Of a stretch of 64,000 nt of DNA, positions 26,771-42,100 are shown piece by piece. The translations under genes and the position numbers were made by a program. The first letter of the stretch is position 1, and every line of letters begins with the position of its first letter. The notes below the pieces were generated by a model. It was not told the origin of the DNA and did not search any database. It saw nothing but the letters and a program-made list of their open reading frames with translations. The stretch spans positions 62,001 to 126,000 of the forward strand of contig PUQB01000076.1 of NCBI GenBank assembly GCA_003024785.1, read 5' to 3'. The stretch comes from Selaginella tamariscina. Its lineage: Eukaryota > Streptophyta > Lycopodiopsida > Selaginellales > Selaginellaceae.

Positions 26771-27470
26771 AAATAATAATAATAAAATTGTTCATATTTA
26801 GCATAAATAAAAAATAATCATAATTAATATTATTAAAACTGTAAATATGAAATTTAAACCTAATAATTATAAAATTAACCCTCAAACTATAAATAATTAC
26901 CAAACTAACCCTGAAACTCTTAACTCACTGTGTGGTACTTTATTATAAGAAAAAAACCTTTATAAATTATAATATACTTACTATATAAAATGATTATTAA
27001 TTAATATTACATACGGATAAGTGCTTCAACCTTTTTTACTTGTTGTTTTTATACAAATCAAGTATCTACAATGTATAAGTAATCAAGTTCTTATGGGTTG
27101 GAAGTATTGTGTGTATGGATTTCACACGCACATACACGTGTTTATCAATTATATATGAAATTTAACATATATGCATTCCTATACATTTCTCTCATATATA
27201 TAAAGACTGCAATATATATCTATATATATATATATATATATATTATCATATATATGATATATCATGTATTCATGCGTGTATTGAAATACTCACTTAACAT
27301 ATACGTCAAAACGTCAAACTCCTGTTTAGGCACATATATACAATATTTATTGAAGTATATACAAATTATTGTTCATAATTAAGATAGTATATCACATATA
27401 TATCTATATAGTCTATATCGTCATCGTTATACACCATAAAATGTAAATTCCACAAACGTCTACTTTATTT
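26771..27470. other. AT-rich intergenic sequence
   Basis: A (TA)n tract lies at 27220-27245; nothing else was recognised. Confidence 0.5.
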
Positions 27471-27488
27471 CATGCATGTACACAATTA

Positions 27489-27902
27489 TTACGGCCGTTC
27501 AACCTCATGTCCGCGGTTCCAACCTCCTCCATATCCATACCCAGGACCGTACCCATAACCAGGCCTTCCATACCCAGGTCCATAACCATAACCAGGCCTT
27601 CCATATCCAGTTCCAGAACCATAACCGGGCCTTCCATACCCAGGTCCGTAACCATAACCGGGCCTTCCGTATCCACCACCGTAACCGCCGTATCCCGGAC
27701 CGTATCCACCATCTCCCGGTACATATTCCGGTTCATATCCACCGTGTCCCTGCTCATGCTTACCATTTTTGTTACTGACAGAGTTCATCTCCTGCTGCTC
27801 ATCTAGTGGCTTCTTCACCTCCTGTCCATTCAGTTCTCTCGCAAAACCACGTTCTAATGCGAGAAACATAGCTAATAACACAGTGATCATAAACTTCTGC
27901 AT
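27489..27902 (-). CDS. Secreted glycine/tyrosine-rich protein
   Basis: Intronless, 137 residues. Residues 1-22 form a signal peptide (MQKFMITVLLAMFLALERGFA). A charged linker (about 23-60) follows. Residues 61-130 repeat GYGRPGYGYGP-type units, about five copies, ending WNRGHEVERP. Plant glycine-rich proteins of this type are secreted, usually to the cell wall, where Tyr can be cross-linked. No cysteine-rich C-terminal domain or RNA-binding domain is present. A TATA box lies about 105 bp upstream. The specific function is unknown. Confidence 0.85.
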   Translation of the reverse strand: MQKFMITVLLAMFLALERGFARELNGQEVKKPLDEQQEMNSVSNKNGKHEQGHGGYEPEYVPGDGGYGPGYGGYGGGYGRPGYGYGPGYGRPGYGSGTGYGRPGYGYGPGYGRPGYGYGPGYGYGGGWNRGHEVERP

Positions 27903-28004
27903 GGTTGATCACCCCAAGTCAATGAGAAAGTAAAGATTGACAAGAAATAATGCAGCTTACTACGACTTTATAAAAGAAACCTATAAGAGTACCTTGTGAT
28001 GCTC

Positions 28005-28012
28005 TTTATATA
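28005..28012 (-). promoter_or_regulatory. TATA box of the glycine-rich protein gene
   Basis: TATATAAA on the minus strand in a GC-richer context, about 103-110 bp before the ATG at 27902, which implies a short 5' UTR of about 75 bp. Confidence 0.6.
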
Positions 28013-28132
28013 CTGGTCCAGGGGTTTAAATGCACCGCTGAAGACTTTGACACGCGTTGGCGACTGTGTGTTCTCAATGGCTTGCCGTGTGGACTGAAGT
28101 AGAAGGCTGCGAAACTCTCAGAGATATTTCAT

Positions 28133-29831
28133 TTAATATATGCACTGAAAGCTGGAGTAATCAGGGGTCGATATCTTTGGTATCCTTGCAGCTCCTAGAC
28201 ATATGTATTGCAACTCTTCTTGCCAAGTCTGCAAGCAATTAATACATGTATTATTCATACACACGTATATGTGTGTGTGTGAGTATAAACATGTATGTGT
28301 GAGTATCTTAATATTCTAATACCTCGTAACGGAACTCAACGCGCATATGAGGAACATTTGTCTTATGGATATCATTGCCAGCACACCTCTTAAAATATTT
28401 ATGACCAACCCAATGAAGCTGCGGACATCAATAATATAGAACAATTATAATGTGCGCGCGCACACACACCTGGATGGTGTGCCTCTGTGTATGTGTGTGT
28501 GTGAGCTAGAGAGAGAGATTCTGCAAACCTTCATGGAATGAGGAAATCCTGACTGATAAACGGAGTTTCTTGCAATCTCGCATAAGTCACAGGAACTAAG
28601 TTTCCAGACCTGAGGCAACGAAATCTAAGAATCAACAAACACACACACACACGCATACACACCAAGGCTTACTTGAGCAGCAATGCTGTACTCTTCAACA
28701 AGAGGCTCTTTAGTAAGATGTATTTGTAGGGGATCATCCGTTGATAAAAAACATTAAGGCCCCGTGAGAAAAACATTGGAAAAGGATTACGATGGTAATC
28801 CAAAAACAAAGAATTGTTACTTAAAGGTGACATAGCCAAACCAATCTGCCAAAATATAAGGACATAAGGTGTCTGTGGTGAACACCTTGTGCTCTGTAGT
28901 TTGTATGTTCAATCAATATTCTTATAGACATAAAAATGCACACATGCACACACGCACACACACGCAGTCATTGTTAAACTCTGATGTCATACACACATAG
29001 CTCCTATACATGCACATTTTATATATAACACATAACTATGTAATAATAATTAATACCTGAGCAAGGTAATAGAGATATTGAAGACCTGGTGACTTTCTCA
29101 GATTGTTTCCATGGTTGATACTATGTGCAAGTAGAAAAGTCGAAGCCAAGTGGTCCAAGTCACCTGCCTGATTTATACATATTTTATGAAAAGAACACAC
29201 ACACACACAAGTTATACTCCATACCTCTCCAGAATGAGGCCGGAATTTGATGGTACACAAGCCTTTAGACTCTCGAAGCTGCATGCAAGCAAACATCAAT
29301 CAGAAAACACTAAAAATTGCGTATGCGTACGCGCGCGCGCGCGCACACACAATGCATATACACAACATGCATCCCTACGTACATAATATAAACATACATA
29401 TACACTGTGTACCTTGTTTAAAGTGTACATGTTGGCGTATATGTAGTAAGCCCAGTATGAGTATGCAGGATTGAAGTTGATATCCCATTGAGCAGGAGTT
29501 TGCATATGTTTATTTGGACGGCGTTCTGGCTTACTTTCATCGTCAACCATATCAAAACCAACCACCTATCATAAATATGTCCATTTAGAGTATACTAACA
29601 TGTAGACATGCATGTAATATATACATACACATATATGTCGTTTACCTGCTTGAGAAAATATGTAATTGTGGATGTGAGGCAGGATCCTGTAACTTCAAAT
29701 AAAGGAAGAAATAGATTGTCCAGAATTGTCTGGAAGGATGTCACTATTCCATTTTCTTGTAGAAAATGTATAACCGGGGCACCTACATTTCAACACGCGC
29801 GCGCGCGCAGAAGCTATAGTAGATAAATACC

Positions 29832-29880
<49 letters not shown>

Positions 29881-29888
29881 TATATATA

Positions 29889-29921
<33 letters not shown>

Positions 29922-30051
29922 CCTGAATCAACCACACCACATTCTCACTATACAACTCGTTATTGACAATCCAGCTTGCTAGTTGGTCCCATTCGCTCTG
30001 TTTTCTTCCATAAACAGATATTCTATATTCTCCCATCTGCCAAATTGTTTC

Positions 30052-30103
<52 letters not shown>

Positions 30104-32604
30104 GTGTGCATGTGTGTCTGTAGGTACATGTACGTACATGAACACATAACATATGTACGTATATCAATGAATGTAATTATCAAACTGGTGGAGGCATATA
30201 ATGTAATAAAATTGAATAAAACCAAACCTGGTATTTGCTAACAGCAAGATCCTGAAAAACTTCCTTTGTAAGCTCAGCCAGAAACCGACCTGAGCAGGGT
30301 ATTTATATAATTATGTATATGAAGAAAAGAGCTAAGTCAAACTAAACTAACACATGTGAGAAAAAGTTGAAAAAAATAAAAAGACGAAAGCAACTATTAT
30401 TATATATAAACAAATATCTAACATGTGCATTAAGCACACACATATAACATGTATATACCTTGAATCAGGTTGTCCTGCTTGAGAAAATCTCTCTGAGCCG
30501 ACTTTGTCCACAAGGATTATACTTCAAGTTGAATTTATCAAAACGGTGAAATGTATTCTTGTCAGCGTGAACATCAAGCAAATCCACGTTCAAATCATAC
30601 CTGCAAGTCCGAACTATATAATGTGTGTATGTGCACATATATACATCTAGCACACGCACATATATATAAAGCCGTGTGAGTTGCTGCATGTGTGTGTTTA
30701 GAGAGAGAAAGAAAGAAAGAGAATGCTTATAGATATTTGTAGTTTTCTATGATGTGTGTGTAATATGTATGCATATGTATAGGTATGTGTGTTTCATTCT
30801 TATATCAATATAGATATACATCTATGTATAACTAAAATATTGATATTTACCCTCAAACAACGCACACACACATTCATTGTTATGGATGTTTGTGTATGGT
30901 ACACGTATTTACGTATCTAAGGTGCGTGCTTACATAGGCCATTACCCTGTCAAATCTAGGCTCTCAAACACTTCCTTCAGTGTAAGGTATTGTCCATCCC
31001 GAAAGATGACAACCTGCATTCAGAAATATTATATGATCGCAAATATATACACCATTATATTCAATTAAGACCAGAATATCACACCACGCACGCACGCACA
31101 CACACACGCACACGCACCATTCAATACCTCATCGGGTTCATTTCTAAGTTTCGACTTGATGAAGCGCAATAGATGCTTTTGGTTCATGCAAGAAGAGTGA
31201 TGCACATGAGTATCAACCTTCCTGACATTATAAAAGTCACGATGGGGTGCACTCTTTTGAGCAAGAAACTCTCTGTCCGCGTTTAACATAAGGTGCAAAC
31301 TAAACTTCTGCATTAAACACGTGAAATAAATCATGTTATACATTACTTAATGTAAAATATAAACCATATAGCGGTCCTAGTTGTGTTTGTTAGTCTTAAC
31401 TATCGCGCACACACAGGCACACGCGCCCACATACATACACACGTTATATACCTGCTCTAGAAGGTGTAAACGATGGTAACAAAATGTTCGAACATTCCCC
31501 AGTCCAGTAATTCTTAGTATACGGTGCATGTCTGTGAAAAAGGTCGTCGCATCTGGCACAGGAAAAAGCTCCTCTTTGGCTGAAGAATATCCAAAGAATC
31601 AGTTTCACGTATAAATGAAAACATGCATCATCACCTTCATTGTTAGCATAAACACGTACAACACCATCTTGAATTCTAAACACGTGCTGCAGTGAACAAA
31701 CCTCAGTATATATAAATATGTGTGTATAAACTAACGAAAGACACGCACACGCACAGACACACCTGAGATTTTGGTTCTGGTTCATAATGAAAAGGATCTG
31801 GATCTTTTGATTTACGTGAGGCTTTTCTCCAAGGAGGCTCCTTCTGGATAAACAAATATTTCTCTCTTAGGGCTAAGCATTGTTGAAGCATAAAACACAC
31901 TTCCTCTTCTTCAGCTGTTGGAGGATCTGAAGACAGCAAACATATACATGCATGCACACACACACACACAAACAAACCATTTGGTGTAACTTTCATGCGG
32001 ACAAAAGTCTCTTGCTGTGGCTCCTTTCTGAGAATATCAGCAGCAACGGGATCGGGAGCACCTAATAGCTCATCTGCAATACTATGAGGCCTGGTTGAGA
32101 GTGAATCAGACTTCTCATTCTGATCTATAGGCATCCCTAGGCAGTCTATACTTGAAGAAGATTGTTGCAATACACAGGAGTTTTCATCTTCATCCTGGTA
32201 CACACGCATACATATACATGTGTATAAATATGTATTTACAAACACCTACATTATCTTGAATGATACCCATTGACACTTACTTAAAACGTACCATCCTCGG
32301 AAATGGATCTTCAGGGTTCTCTGTTGCAGGTAGTCCCTCCAGAACATAGAGCTCGTTGAATAAATCCTTGTCCATGCCCAGAATATCCACGTCTTCATCT
32401 GAAACGTCCATGTCGAACAGTCCAGATTTCGCAGGAGATTTCGGAGGTGTTTGTCTCAACAGTGTGGCTCCTAAATACGGTGTTCTTCTGTTATGGTTGA
32501 AAGACGGACCTGGAGTACTAATGTCAAATGACAAGACATTAATTCTGTTATAACACAGAATATAACATGCATATACTATTCTCTCTCTCTGTCTCTCTGT
32601 GTCT

Positions 32605-32697
<93 letters not shown>

Positions 32698-33731
32698 ATT
32701 TTGCCATATAAATATAATTAAAATAGATCTAACTGAATCCCACACGCATATACAGGGTGATCGGGCTATACTATATGCATATATGTCTACAACATGTATA
32801 TCATGTTATAACATTGTATAACGTTCACACTAGTGCATACAGAGGTCAGGATAATGCATACCTGTCTACAATATTGTAACAATGAAAATATACAGTTCAA
32901 TAGTTAGATAAAACAGAATTAAATCACATATAAAACTGTGCATACTCCGTACGCACATGCACACATCATACATATAAATGTTGCCATAATGCATCTAACA
33001 CGCAAATCTTTCCTTCTGCTATACGGAATACACCTGTATATATTATATGTTATGACACACATATAGAGGTGTCCAAATGATCTCTTCTGTGTATGTATAT
33101 TGTAACACAATATTGTTGTACAGCCACAGAATGTTTATGTAATGCATATTTCTTCTAATGTAAGATAATTATATATACGTTTGACTGGCATATACACACA
33201 CGAACCTTCAAGACGAGTGCGAACTTTGGGAAGACCTTTAAGAGGCTGAAACTTATTACCATCATCATCCGACAAAATCCTCCCATTCTCTGGTGCCATC
33301 TTTCCCCCTTTCAATCCTTCTGTATGAGACTTCTCCCCGTCATGAACATATGCTTCCTTACTAGAAGACTCGCTGGTGTTCTCAGTCTTCTTATTGGGTT
33401 CTTCAGGATTCTCCATCTGTGTTCCTTTGTCAGCCCACCAAATCTCTACAGGACTCGCCTGCCGCACATCCTTCTGTGCAGGAACAGAGTGCCCTCTTCT
33501 ATTTGGAAATCTCTTAAGCTTGCAGCGCTTGATTCTCTCTACACTCTCTGTACCTTCGTTCACCTTCTTCAATCTCTGCTCGAGAACCCGATCGACGATC
33601 TTGCGGTGGATCCAAACCGCGGACATAGCCATACATACAGCACCCGTCAATGCAGCTATGACAAGAGGAGCCCATGAGGAACCCTGCTCCTCCATCCCCC
33701 TGAGCCCTAACCCTAGAAGAAAAACCGCCAT
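28133..33731 (-). CDS. FAC1: AMP deaminase (frame breaks present)
   Basis: AMP deaminase converts AMP to IMP; the single Arabidopsis gene FAC1 is essential for embryo development. I trace 19 exons: 33202-33731, 32292-32517, 31978-32194, 31763-31926, 31635-31686, 31452-31579, 31128-31307, 30946-31013, 30459-30600, 30228-30289, 29923-30036, 29646-29782, 29413-29565, 29225-29278, 29057-29167, 28673-28845, 28529-28609, 28323-28418 and 28133-28228. An N-terminal membrane segment ([18 protein letters not shown]) matches FAC1. Zinc and catalytic motifs are [31 protein letters not shown] and STDDPLQIH. Translation may start at the Met at 33695, because a telobox overlaps the first 12 codons. Exons 9, 12 and 16 lack single or double bases relative to the conserved frame, so the locus as written does not encode one continuous protein. 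Confidence 0.88.
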
Positions 33732-34120
33732 TCTTTGTTCACTTGAATTTGAACATTCATAACGGTAACGGTGTTTAAATAAAGCTAACTAGAATATATA
33801 TTGGCATATACTTATCTGTCCGTAAATGGACGACACGACAGCGGAGTTTACGGATACAGTAAGTTTAGTTTAAAAGATACGCTATCCATTTGGTTGTTTT
33901 CGTGTTTATATCATAACACTAATGATGCTCACACACATATGGTACGGATTAGTACTTAGCTATCGTGCTTAATGCAATTATAACGCTGCTTCCGTACTGC
34001 GTTCCACGTGACAGCCACCTGGGCCAGATTCTTTCTTGTACTCGTGTCCTTATTCGTCTTAGAAGCATTGTTCGTAAAGCAGGATTATGTTCCAGTTCCA
34101 TACCCGTAAGTTGAGCTTCA
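33732..34120 (+). promoter_or_regulatory. Intergenic region between FAC1 and the first MIR156 hairpin
   Basis: This 390-bp gap must serve a minus-strand gene on the left and the miRNA on the right. A CACGTG G-box lies at 34015-34020, about 120 bp before the mature miRNA. The function is inferred from motif and position only. Confidence 0.35.
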
Positions 34121-34212
34121 CGGGGACAGTAATCCGGTGACAGAAGATAGAGAGCGCAGATGTACCTACCGTTTGTGCTTTCTATACTTCTGTCACCGGT
34201 TTGCTGTCTCCG
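34121..34212 (+). ncRNA. MIR156: MIR156/157 precursor hairpin 1
   Basis: The miRNA-like 20-mer TGACAGAAGATAGAGAGCGC is at 34138-34157 on the 5' arm. The 3' arm (about 34176-34198, TGCTTTCTATACTTCTGTCACC) pairs along its whole length, with few mismatches. Pairing continues outside the duplex (GGACAG with CTGTCC-like ends), and the loop is about 17 nt. The sequence differs from canonical miR157 (ending GAGAGCAC) only at the next-to-last base. miR156/157 represses SPL transcription factors and controls phase change. A second hairpin lies 0.9 kb downstream. Confidence 0.88.
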
Positions 34213-34740
34213 AGAATCAGATCTACCTGAACTTTTGGTAAATCGGCCGTTAATAATCAGGTATTAGCTTAATAATTATTGTTCTCTACATTCAGATTTA
34301 GTTTATAGATTTGGTCACCTATGAGTATAAGTCATTTGTATAAACTATACATTTTACAGTATTAATCTTGTCCGTCACAGGATGTTCGGTTCATGTCTTC
34401 TGTAATGACCTCGAACAGTCGCTTAGGAAGCACTGTTAAAATGTTCAATTGCTGCACCATGGGCGCACTGTATATAGAACAAGCTCATATATGTATATAT
34501 CCATGGCAAACATTTGATATGCAGACGAGGGAGATAGATAGTTATTCAAATTTGCAAATGTTTTCTCGCTGTGGGTTGCGACAGACAGCATCGACTCTCG
34601 AATTTGTCATTGTGTAATAAAATTTACTTAGGGACTTTTTAATAAGAATAATAAATTTTTAAAAAGCACAGTTTTTATTTAATTTAAGTTTATTTAGAAT
34701 TTTATATGCTTGTTTAATTGATTTTGTAAAAACAGCATAT

Positions 34741-34860
34741 TCTAGATGACGTCATCCAAGCTGCGTCAGCGGAAGCTTGACCGTCACAAGAGGAGCTTGA
34801 CCGACAAGCCATTCCTTTTTGACTCTCGGGCAGCTCGGGAAAAGGTACATCTTCACTTTT
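34741..34860 (+). promoter_or_regulatory. GC-richer island with TGACGTCA and W-box motifs
   Basis: A palindromic TGACGTCA (34747-34754, a bZIP-type site) and two TTGACC W-box cores (near 34778 and 34797) stand out between the two hairpins. They could belong to the promoter of the second hairpin or to the body of a shared primary transcript. Evidence is motif-level only. Confidence 0.3.
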
Positions 34861-35029
34861 GTCCGAGGGCACATGATATCACCGTCCTATGAAAGAATAT
34901 GCTCTACATCTAGGAATATGCTGTAGAGTATATCTAGATATGGCTATGTATACAGATTTTTACACAATTTTACCACTCCATCTCCACACATTCTTCGTTT
35001 CTCTTTACGACATACTCTTTGTATTCAGG

Positions 35030-35135
35030 GCGATTGTGGTCTGCTGACAGAAGATAGAGAGCACCGGCACACACACACTGTGTTCACCACGCTCCATGTG
35101 TGTATGTGCTCTCTAACTTCTGTCATCAGTTTACT
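35030..35135 (+). ncRNA. MIR156: MIR156/157 precursor hairpin 2
   Basis: TGACAGAAGATAGAGAGCAC (35045-35064) matches the canonical miR157 core exactly. The opposite arm GTGCTCTCTAACTTCTGTCAT (about 35106-35126) is a typical miR156 star. The two arms are joined by a loop of about 40 nt containing a short (AC)n tract. Pairing extends beyond both ends (CTG with CAG). Expected targets are SPL mRNAs; none lies in this window. Confidence 0.92.
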
Positions 35136-35956
35136 ATCGTCCTTCTATCAGGAGCGTATATATATACACTAAATACTATGCCACTTGCAACTTGTTGCAA
35201 CTTGCTCGCATGTGCGTGCTCTCTATACAATAATGTTATATATGCCCCGCTCTCTCTCTCTAGTGTGTGTGTGATTGTAGTAAGTTCTCATCTGTATATA
35301 AGAGCAAATATTATATACAACAAAGATATAGATTAGATGCATATATATATAAGTCATATTTTAGTAGTAGTTTTACATAGGTGATAGTTTTATACTCAAA
35401 AGATGTAGAATACGACATGTGTGTGTGATTGTATATATATTGAGTGTATATTTATAAGGCCAAGGCATTTCACCATTATTTTGTTTAGTAAACTATAACA
35501 TATACAATCCATGTGTGTATACAGTATGCTACATATATGTGCCAAAGGATTCCTCATTATTTAAGGATGACTGATTTCAACATAAGTATGTAAGTATGCA
35601 ATACACACATACATTCATCTATGTCTGCACTATGCACAAGGTTAAAGACTAAATAGTGATAGTGAGAGTGAGAATCAATTCATACAAAAATCTCACGTAC
35701 TTGTCAACATAAAACTTCACAATGTATTCCGTCCATATAATCAAAAGTGCTACCTGAATAACATTTAAACACAACATTCGAATCAATAGATGCATTACTT
35801 AATAATTATAATTATAAAGAGTAAGTATATACACGTCTGTGGATATCTATACACACATATGTACATGTATATATACGTGTAAGTATGTATATGTTACTTA
35901 CCTAGTTCTACAAAATTTGTCCAGTTGATTAGGTGTGTATGTATGTGGTGTGTTGT
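35136..35956. other. Intergenic sequence
   Basis: AT-rich with (TA) and (GT) tracts; no feature was recognised. It probably contains the primary miRNA 3' end and the 3' UTR of the minus-strand p44 gene. Confidence 0.45.
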
Positions 35957-38688
<2,732 letters not shown>

Positions 38689-38712
38689 TCCTGGTCAAGA
38701 ACCCTAGCCCCG

Positions 38713-39670
38713 TCCCTAAACCCACTCCCCTGTTTTTAGGGCAAAGTTGCTTTTTAAGTTGCATGTATAAATTATATAATTCACAATACTCCAACATTGG
38801 ATGTCTTCAGCTTTAAATGGTTAAAATCATAACTGTTAATATTAAAATTTATTTATAATTTCATTTATTATATTTTAATTTTTTTAAGTTTTGAAGTGTG
38901 TTAAAGTTGTTAAGAGTATTCATGTAAATTTAAATATTCTTAGAAATTTAATGTAATTTTTAAAATTTTGAAGGCATATATATATAAATATAAATATAAA
39001 TTTTTATATATTTGAAAATATGGGGGTATATATGTACTTTCCATATATGTTATATGATTATTTAGTATATTAATCTAGTTTTATGATAAAATATTAGATA
39101 ATATATTTTACATTTAAAGTTACACATACATATTTAATGTACTATATAATTTACATATTATATTTACTCGTTAATGAAATTTTATTGTTTGTACTCATAT
39201 TTTAAATTGATTTGAAAGCCTACATTACTGTAAATATATGTAAATTTAAAAGAAATTAAAACATCATTTAAAAAAATAAAAAGATTAAACATGACATAAA
39301 ACTAGACATGACATATTACTTTCGTTTATGTCAATTATGAACTTTATAAAACTAATTCCTCATTTTTGTATTAATTCTAAACTTTATAAAATTAATTTCT
39401 CCTTGCTCGAAGCTAAAATTAAGCTTTTATATACATTTAAGTGAATACACATGTACGTACACACACACATGTATATATATGGACACACACAAACTGCAAC
39501 ACAGCTTTAGTTAAGTAGACGATTGATTGACTGAAGAGTCTTTAAAAAACCGAGTCTTAAAAGAAACACATGTTTCCTTTTATACAAAAAGAAACATGTA
39601 TATATTATGGCCAATGAACTATTATTCATGAATCATTGTTATGCAGGTTTATACAGGTTTATGCCTCTAG
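38713..39670. other. AT-rich intergenic sequence
   Basis: No gene was seen. The stretch at about 38815-38960 resembles one arm of the foldback repeat at 57160-58020 (TGGTTAAAAT..TGTTAATRTTAAAATT). Some is promoter for p44 near 38700, where CCCTAG motifs occur. Confidence 0.45.
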
Positions 39671-39959
39671 AGGCCAACGCCCACCAATAATTAATTAGCC
39701 TAATTTTTAATTAACTTTTTAATTGATATTTAACTGGCCCAATTAAGTTCCAATTTAATCAGCTTAATTTAATTGTCCTAATTTAATTGAAAATCATTCT
39801 CACCAAAGATTCTTTTCAATTAAGCTCTATTAAATAAATTAACTCAAGACAGGAAATCCTTAATTTTTTAATTGAACTCAGTTATCATTAACTCAATTAG
39901 GGTTTTGGGTGTGGCAATTATGGATCCAGGTGAGCATGGGCTGCATGGACTACATGATA

Positions 39960-40638
39960 CACATGTTCTTCAGTAGAAAAGCACAACCGGTAGCCTAATT
40001 GGAGCAGGGAGGAGATCTTGCTGATAGTTAAAAAAGGAGGAGGAAGAGGATTACACAAGTAGGAAGGACATGAACAATGCCATATCAAAGACACATAGGT
40101 TTCAGAAGATTAATGAGAGATGACCTCCAAGGAACACTCCATCGCCAAGCTACCAACAACAATGGAGTGAACTATATGATGAACTGGAGGAGATTCTACA
40201 TGGCAAGCCAAACATCTCACCTCCAAACCTTTTTGACACCTCCAAGCAGCTGTAGAACAAGCAGGGAGATACCGGGACCAAACAAGGAGGTGGAAGCAAG
40301 GAGCAAGGAGCAGCTAGTGGTCTTGTCAATGATGAGAGCACCGAGACTGTTCCGGGGGACCGTGAGTCGGCTCCTCTGGCCGGCTCAAGAAACGGACTCG
40401 TCGCTCTGATGTTGGTGAGGCAATGAAGACGTTCGCCAACTTGACAAAGGAAGTCGAAGAGAATCGTGCTCAGAGGCATGCTGAGAGCCTCAAAGTCGAG
40501 CAGGAGTTCATGCGGGAGATGGCTGAGATTGAGAGGGAACGTCTCCAAGCAGAGCGGGAAGCAGCTGTAGCAATGAATATGAACTTTGCTACCTTTGTCA
40601 ACTCCTACGCCAAGCAGCAGCAGCCTCCTGGATCTTGA
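39960..40638 (+). pseudogene. Harbinger accessory (Myb/SANT-like) protein remnant
   Basis: The clearest part is 40423-40638: a charged coiled coil (KEVEENRAQRHAESLKVEQE, MAEIERERLQAEREAA) followed by NFATFVNSYAKQQQPPGS. This is typical of the C-terminal part of the DNA-binding partner encoded by PIF/Harbinger elements. Upstream sequence is frame-shifted and only weakly recognisable. Confidence 0.5.
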
Positions 40639-40849
40639 GTAAGTTTGGAAGCTTGTGTTGAAACGTTTGCCAACTAATGGTTTTGTTTACTCTCAGGCTG
40701 GGTTGAAAGAACGTCCTGCACACACCATCCTTCTCATACTCTTCTTGCACTTGTAGATAGCTAAGGCATTTGCATGAAGTTTCCTTTATGTTCTTTCACA
40801 TGTTTCTCATCAGTAAAGTTCTATTTTTTTTTTCAGGAAACCCGAGTAG

Positions 40850-42100
40850 CGAATGGATCACTTTGCTCCTTGGCAAGTTTTACTTCATCTTCACCAGATC
40901 ACAGTGCAACAAGCTCGAAGAAGGTCTGCTCAGAGGTTGAAGAAAGCTCATCAACGTTTTCTCAAGAGGAAGAGGGATGAAGAAGAAGCAGATGCCGCTG
41001 AGGATTTCGAGCGAAGCTTTCTGTTCCAGTTGATTGTTCACTGTGTGTTCCGGACTGGAGACTTCGTCTGATCTCCAATGGTGGGTCAAGCCCCGCTCAA
41101 CTGTGTGGTTTGACCGGTTTGTGGTGGAGATGTACGACGACTCTCGATGGTTGAAGCTCTTCGGAATGGACAAACAAACCTTCAACAACTTGGCAGCTCG
41201 ATTGCATCCCGACTCGTCATCAACATGATACAAACTACCGCATGGCTATTCCGGTGAAGCTAGGCTCGCTTGTACCATCTTCAAGCTAAGGAACAACTTC
41301 AAGTACCTAACTTGTCTGAGGAGTTTGGCATCGGTGAGAGCTCTGCTCGGATCATCAAGGAGACATGCAAAGCAATCCAAGAAGAGCTTCGGGACTACAT
41401 CAAGTTCCCGACAACCATAGCTGAGGCTGAAGTTGTCATTGAAGGCTTCACCGACTGGACCTCTCTTCCCAATGTCCTCGGCTGCATCGACTGCTCTCAT
41501 ATTCCACATAGTCGAGAATAGAGAAGCGTACATGAAGCACAAGTGCAAGCATCGTCCTCCAAGCGATTGTAGACTCAAGAAGAGGTTTCTCGATCAACAT
41601 TGGTTGGCCCGGATCTGTGCATGACACTCGAATATGGAAAAACAACGGGTTTACGAGCATTACATCTTCATCTCTTGACGAAGAGCTCCAAACTTGTTTG
41701 TCACAAGAAAACCATCTCAAAGACAACAAGAATAAGGAAAAAAAGACAAAACTTACTTCAATAGAGCAAATGAACACTCCACAAGGTCCCGTTGCTGAGA
41801 GCTCGTAGTTGAAAGATCTTTGTCATCCGATTCGTTCTGCTGCACCCGAAAAGGTATCATGATCGCTGAGCAGCATGGATATCCCTTGTCCCCAAGAAGG
41901 TATGGAGAAACATCGAAATGCTGATCCTGGGGGAAGTGGAGTCGTTTCACTGGTTTTGGAGAACCTCTCCCCTCCTGTCTCCAAAGCTAGCCTCTGAGCT
42001 TGTTTTTGCAGCTTGTATTCTCCACAACTATTTGATAGATGTGGGAGATACAAGATCTGCAAGCCATTAGAGTGGCTAAACAAGAGGCTGCACAACAACA
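40850..42100 (+). pseudogene. Harbinger DDE transposase remnant
   Basis: Broken frames carry, in order: WFDRFVVEMYDDSRWLKLFG and KQTFNNLAARLHP (41070-41210), a helix-turn-helix-like segment (LSEEFGIGESSARIIKETCK, 41300-41390), the first DDE motif region (LPNVLGCIDCSHI, 41465-41505), then HDTRIWKNNGF (41618-41650). Frame changes occur at about 41235, 41515 and 41615. The region near 42000-42060 resembles the CxLHNYL helix near the C-terminus. It is not functional. Confidence 0.7.

Noticed and set aside
27476..27806. Plus-strand His/Ile-rich frames over the glycine-rich gene
   Set aside because: They are antisense to the GYG repeats; the minus-strand frame has a signal peptide and a TATA box.
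34393..34617. A 74-codon frame between the MIR156 hairpins
   Set aside because: No recognisable domain; it more likely lies in the primary miRNA transcript or its promoter.
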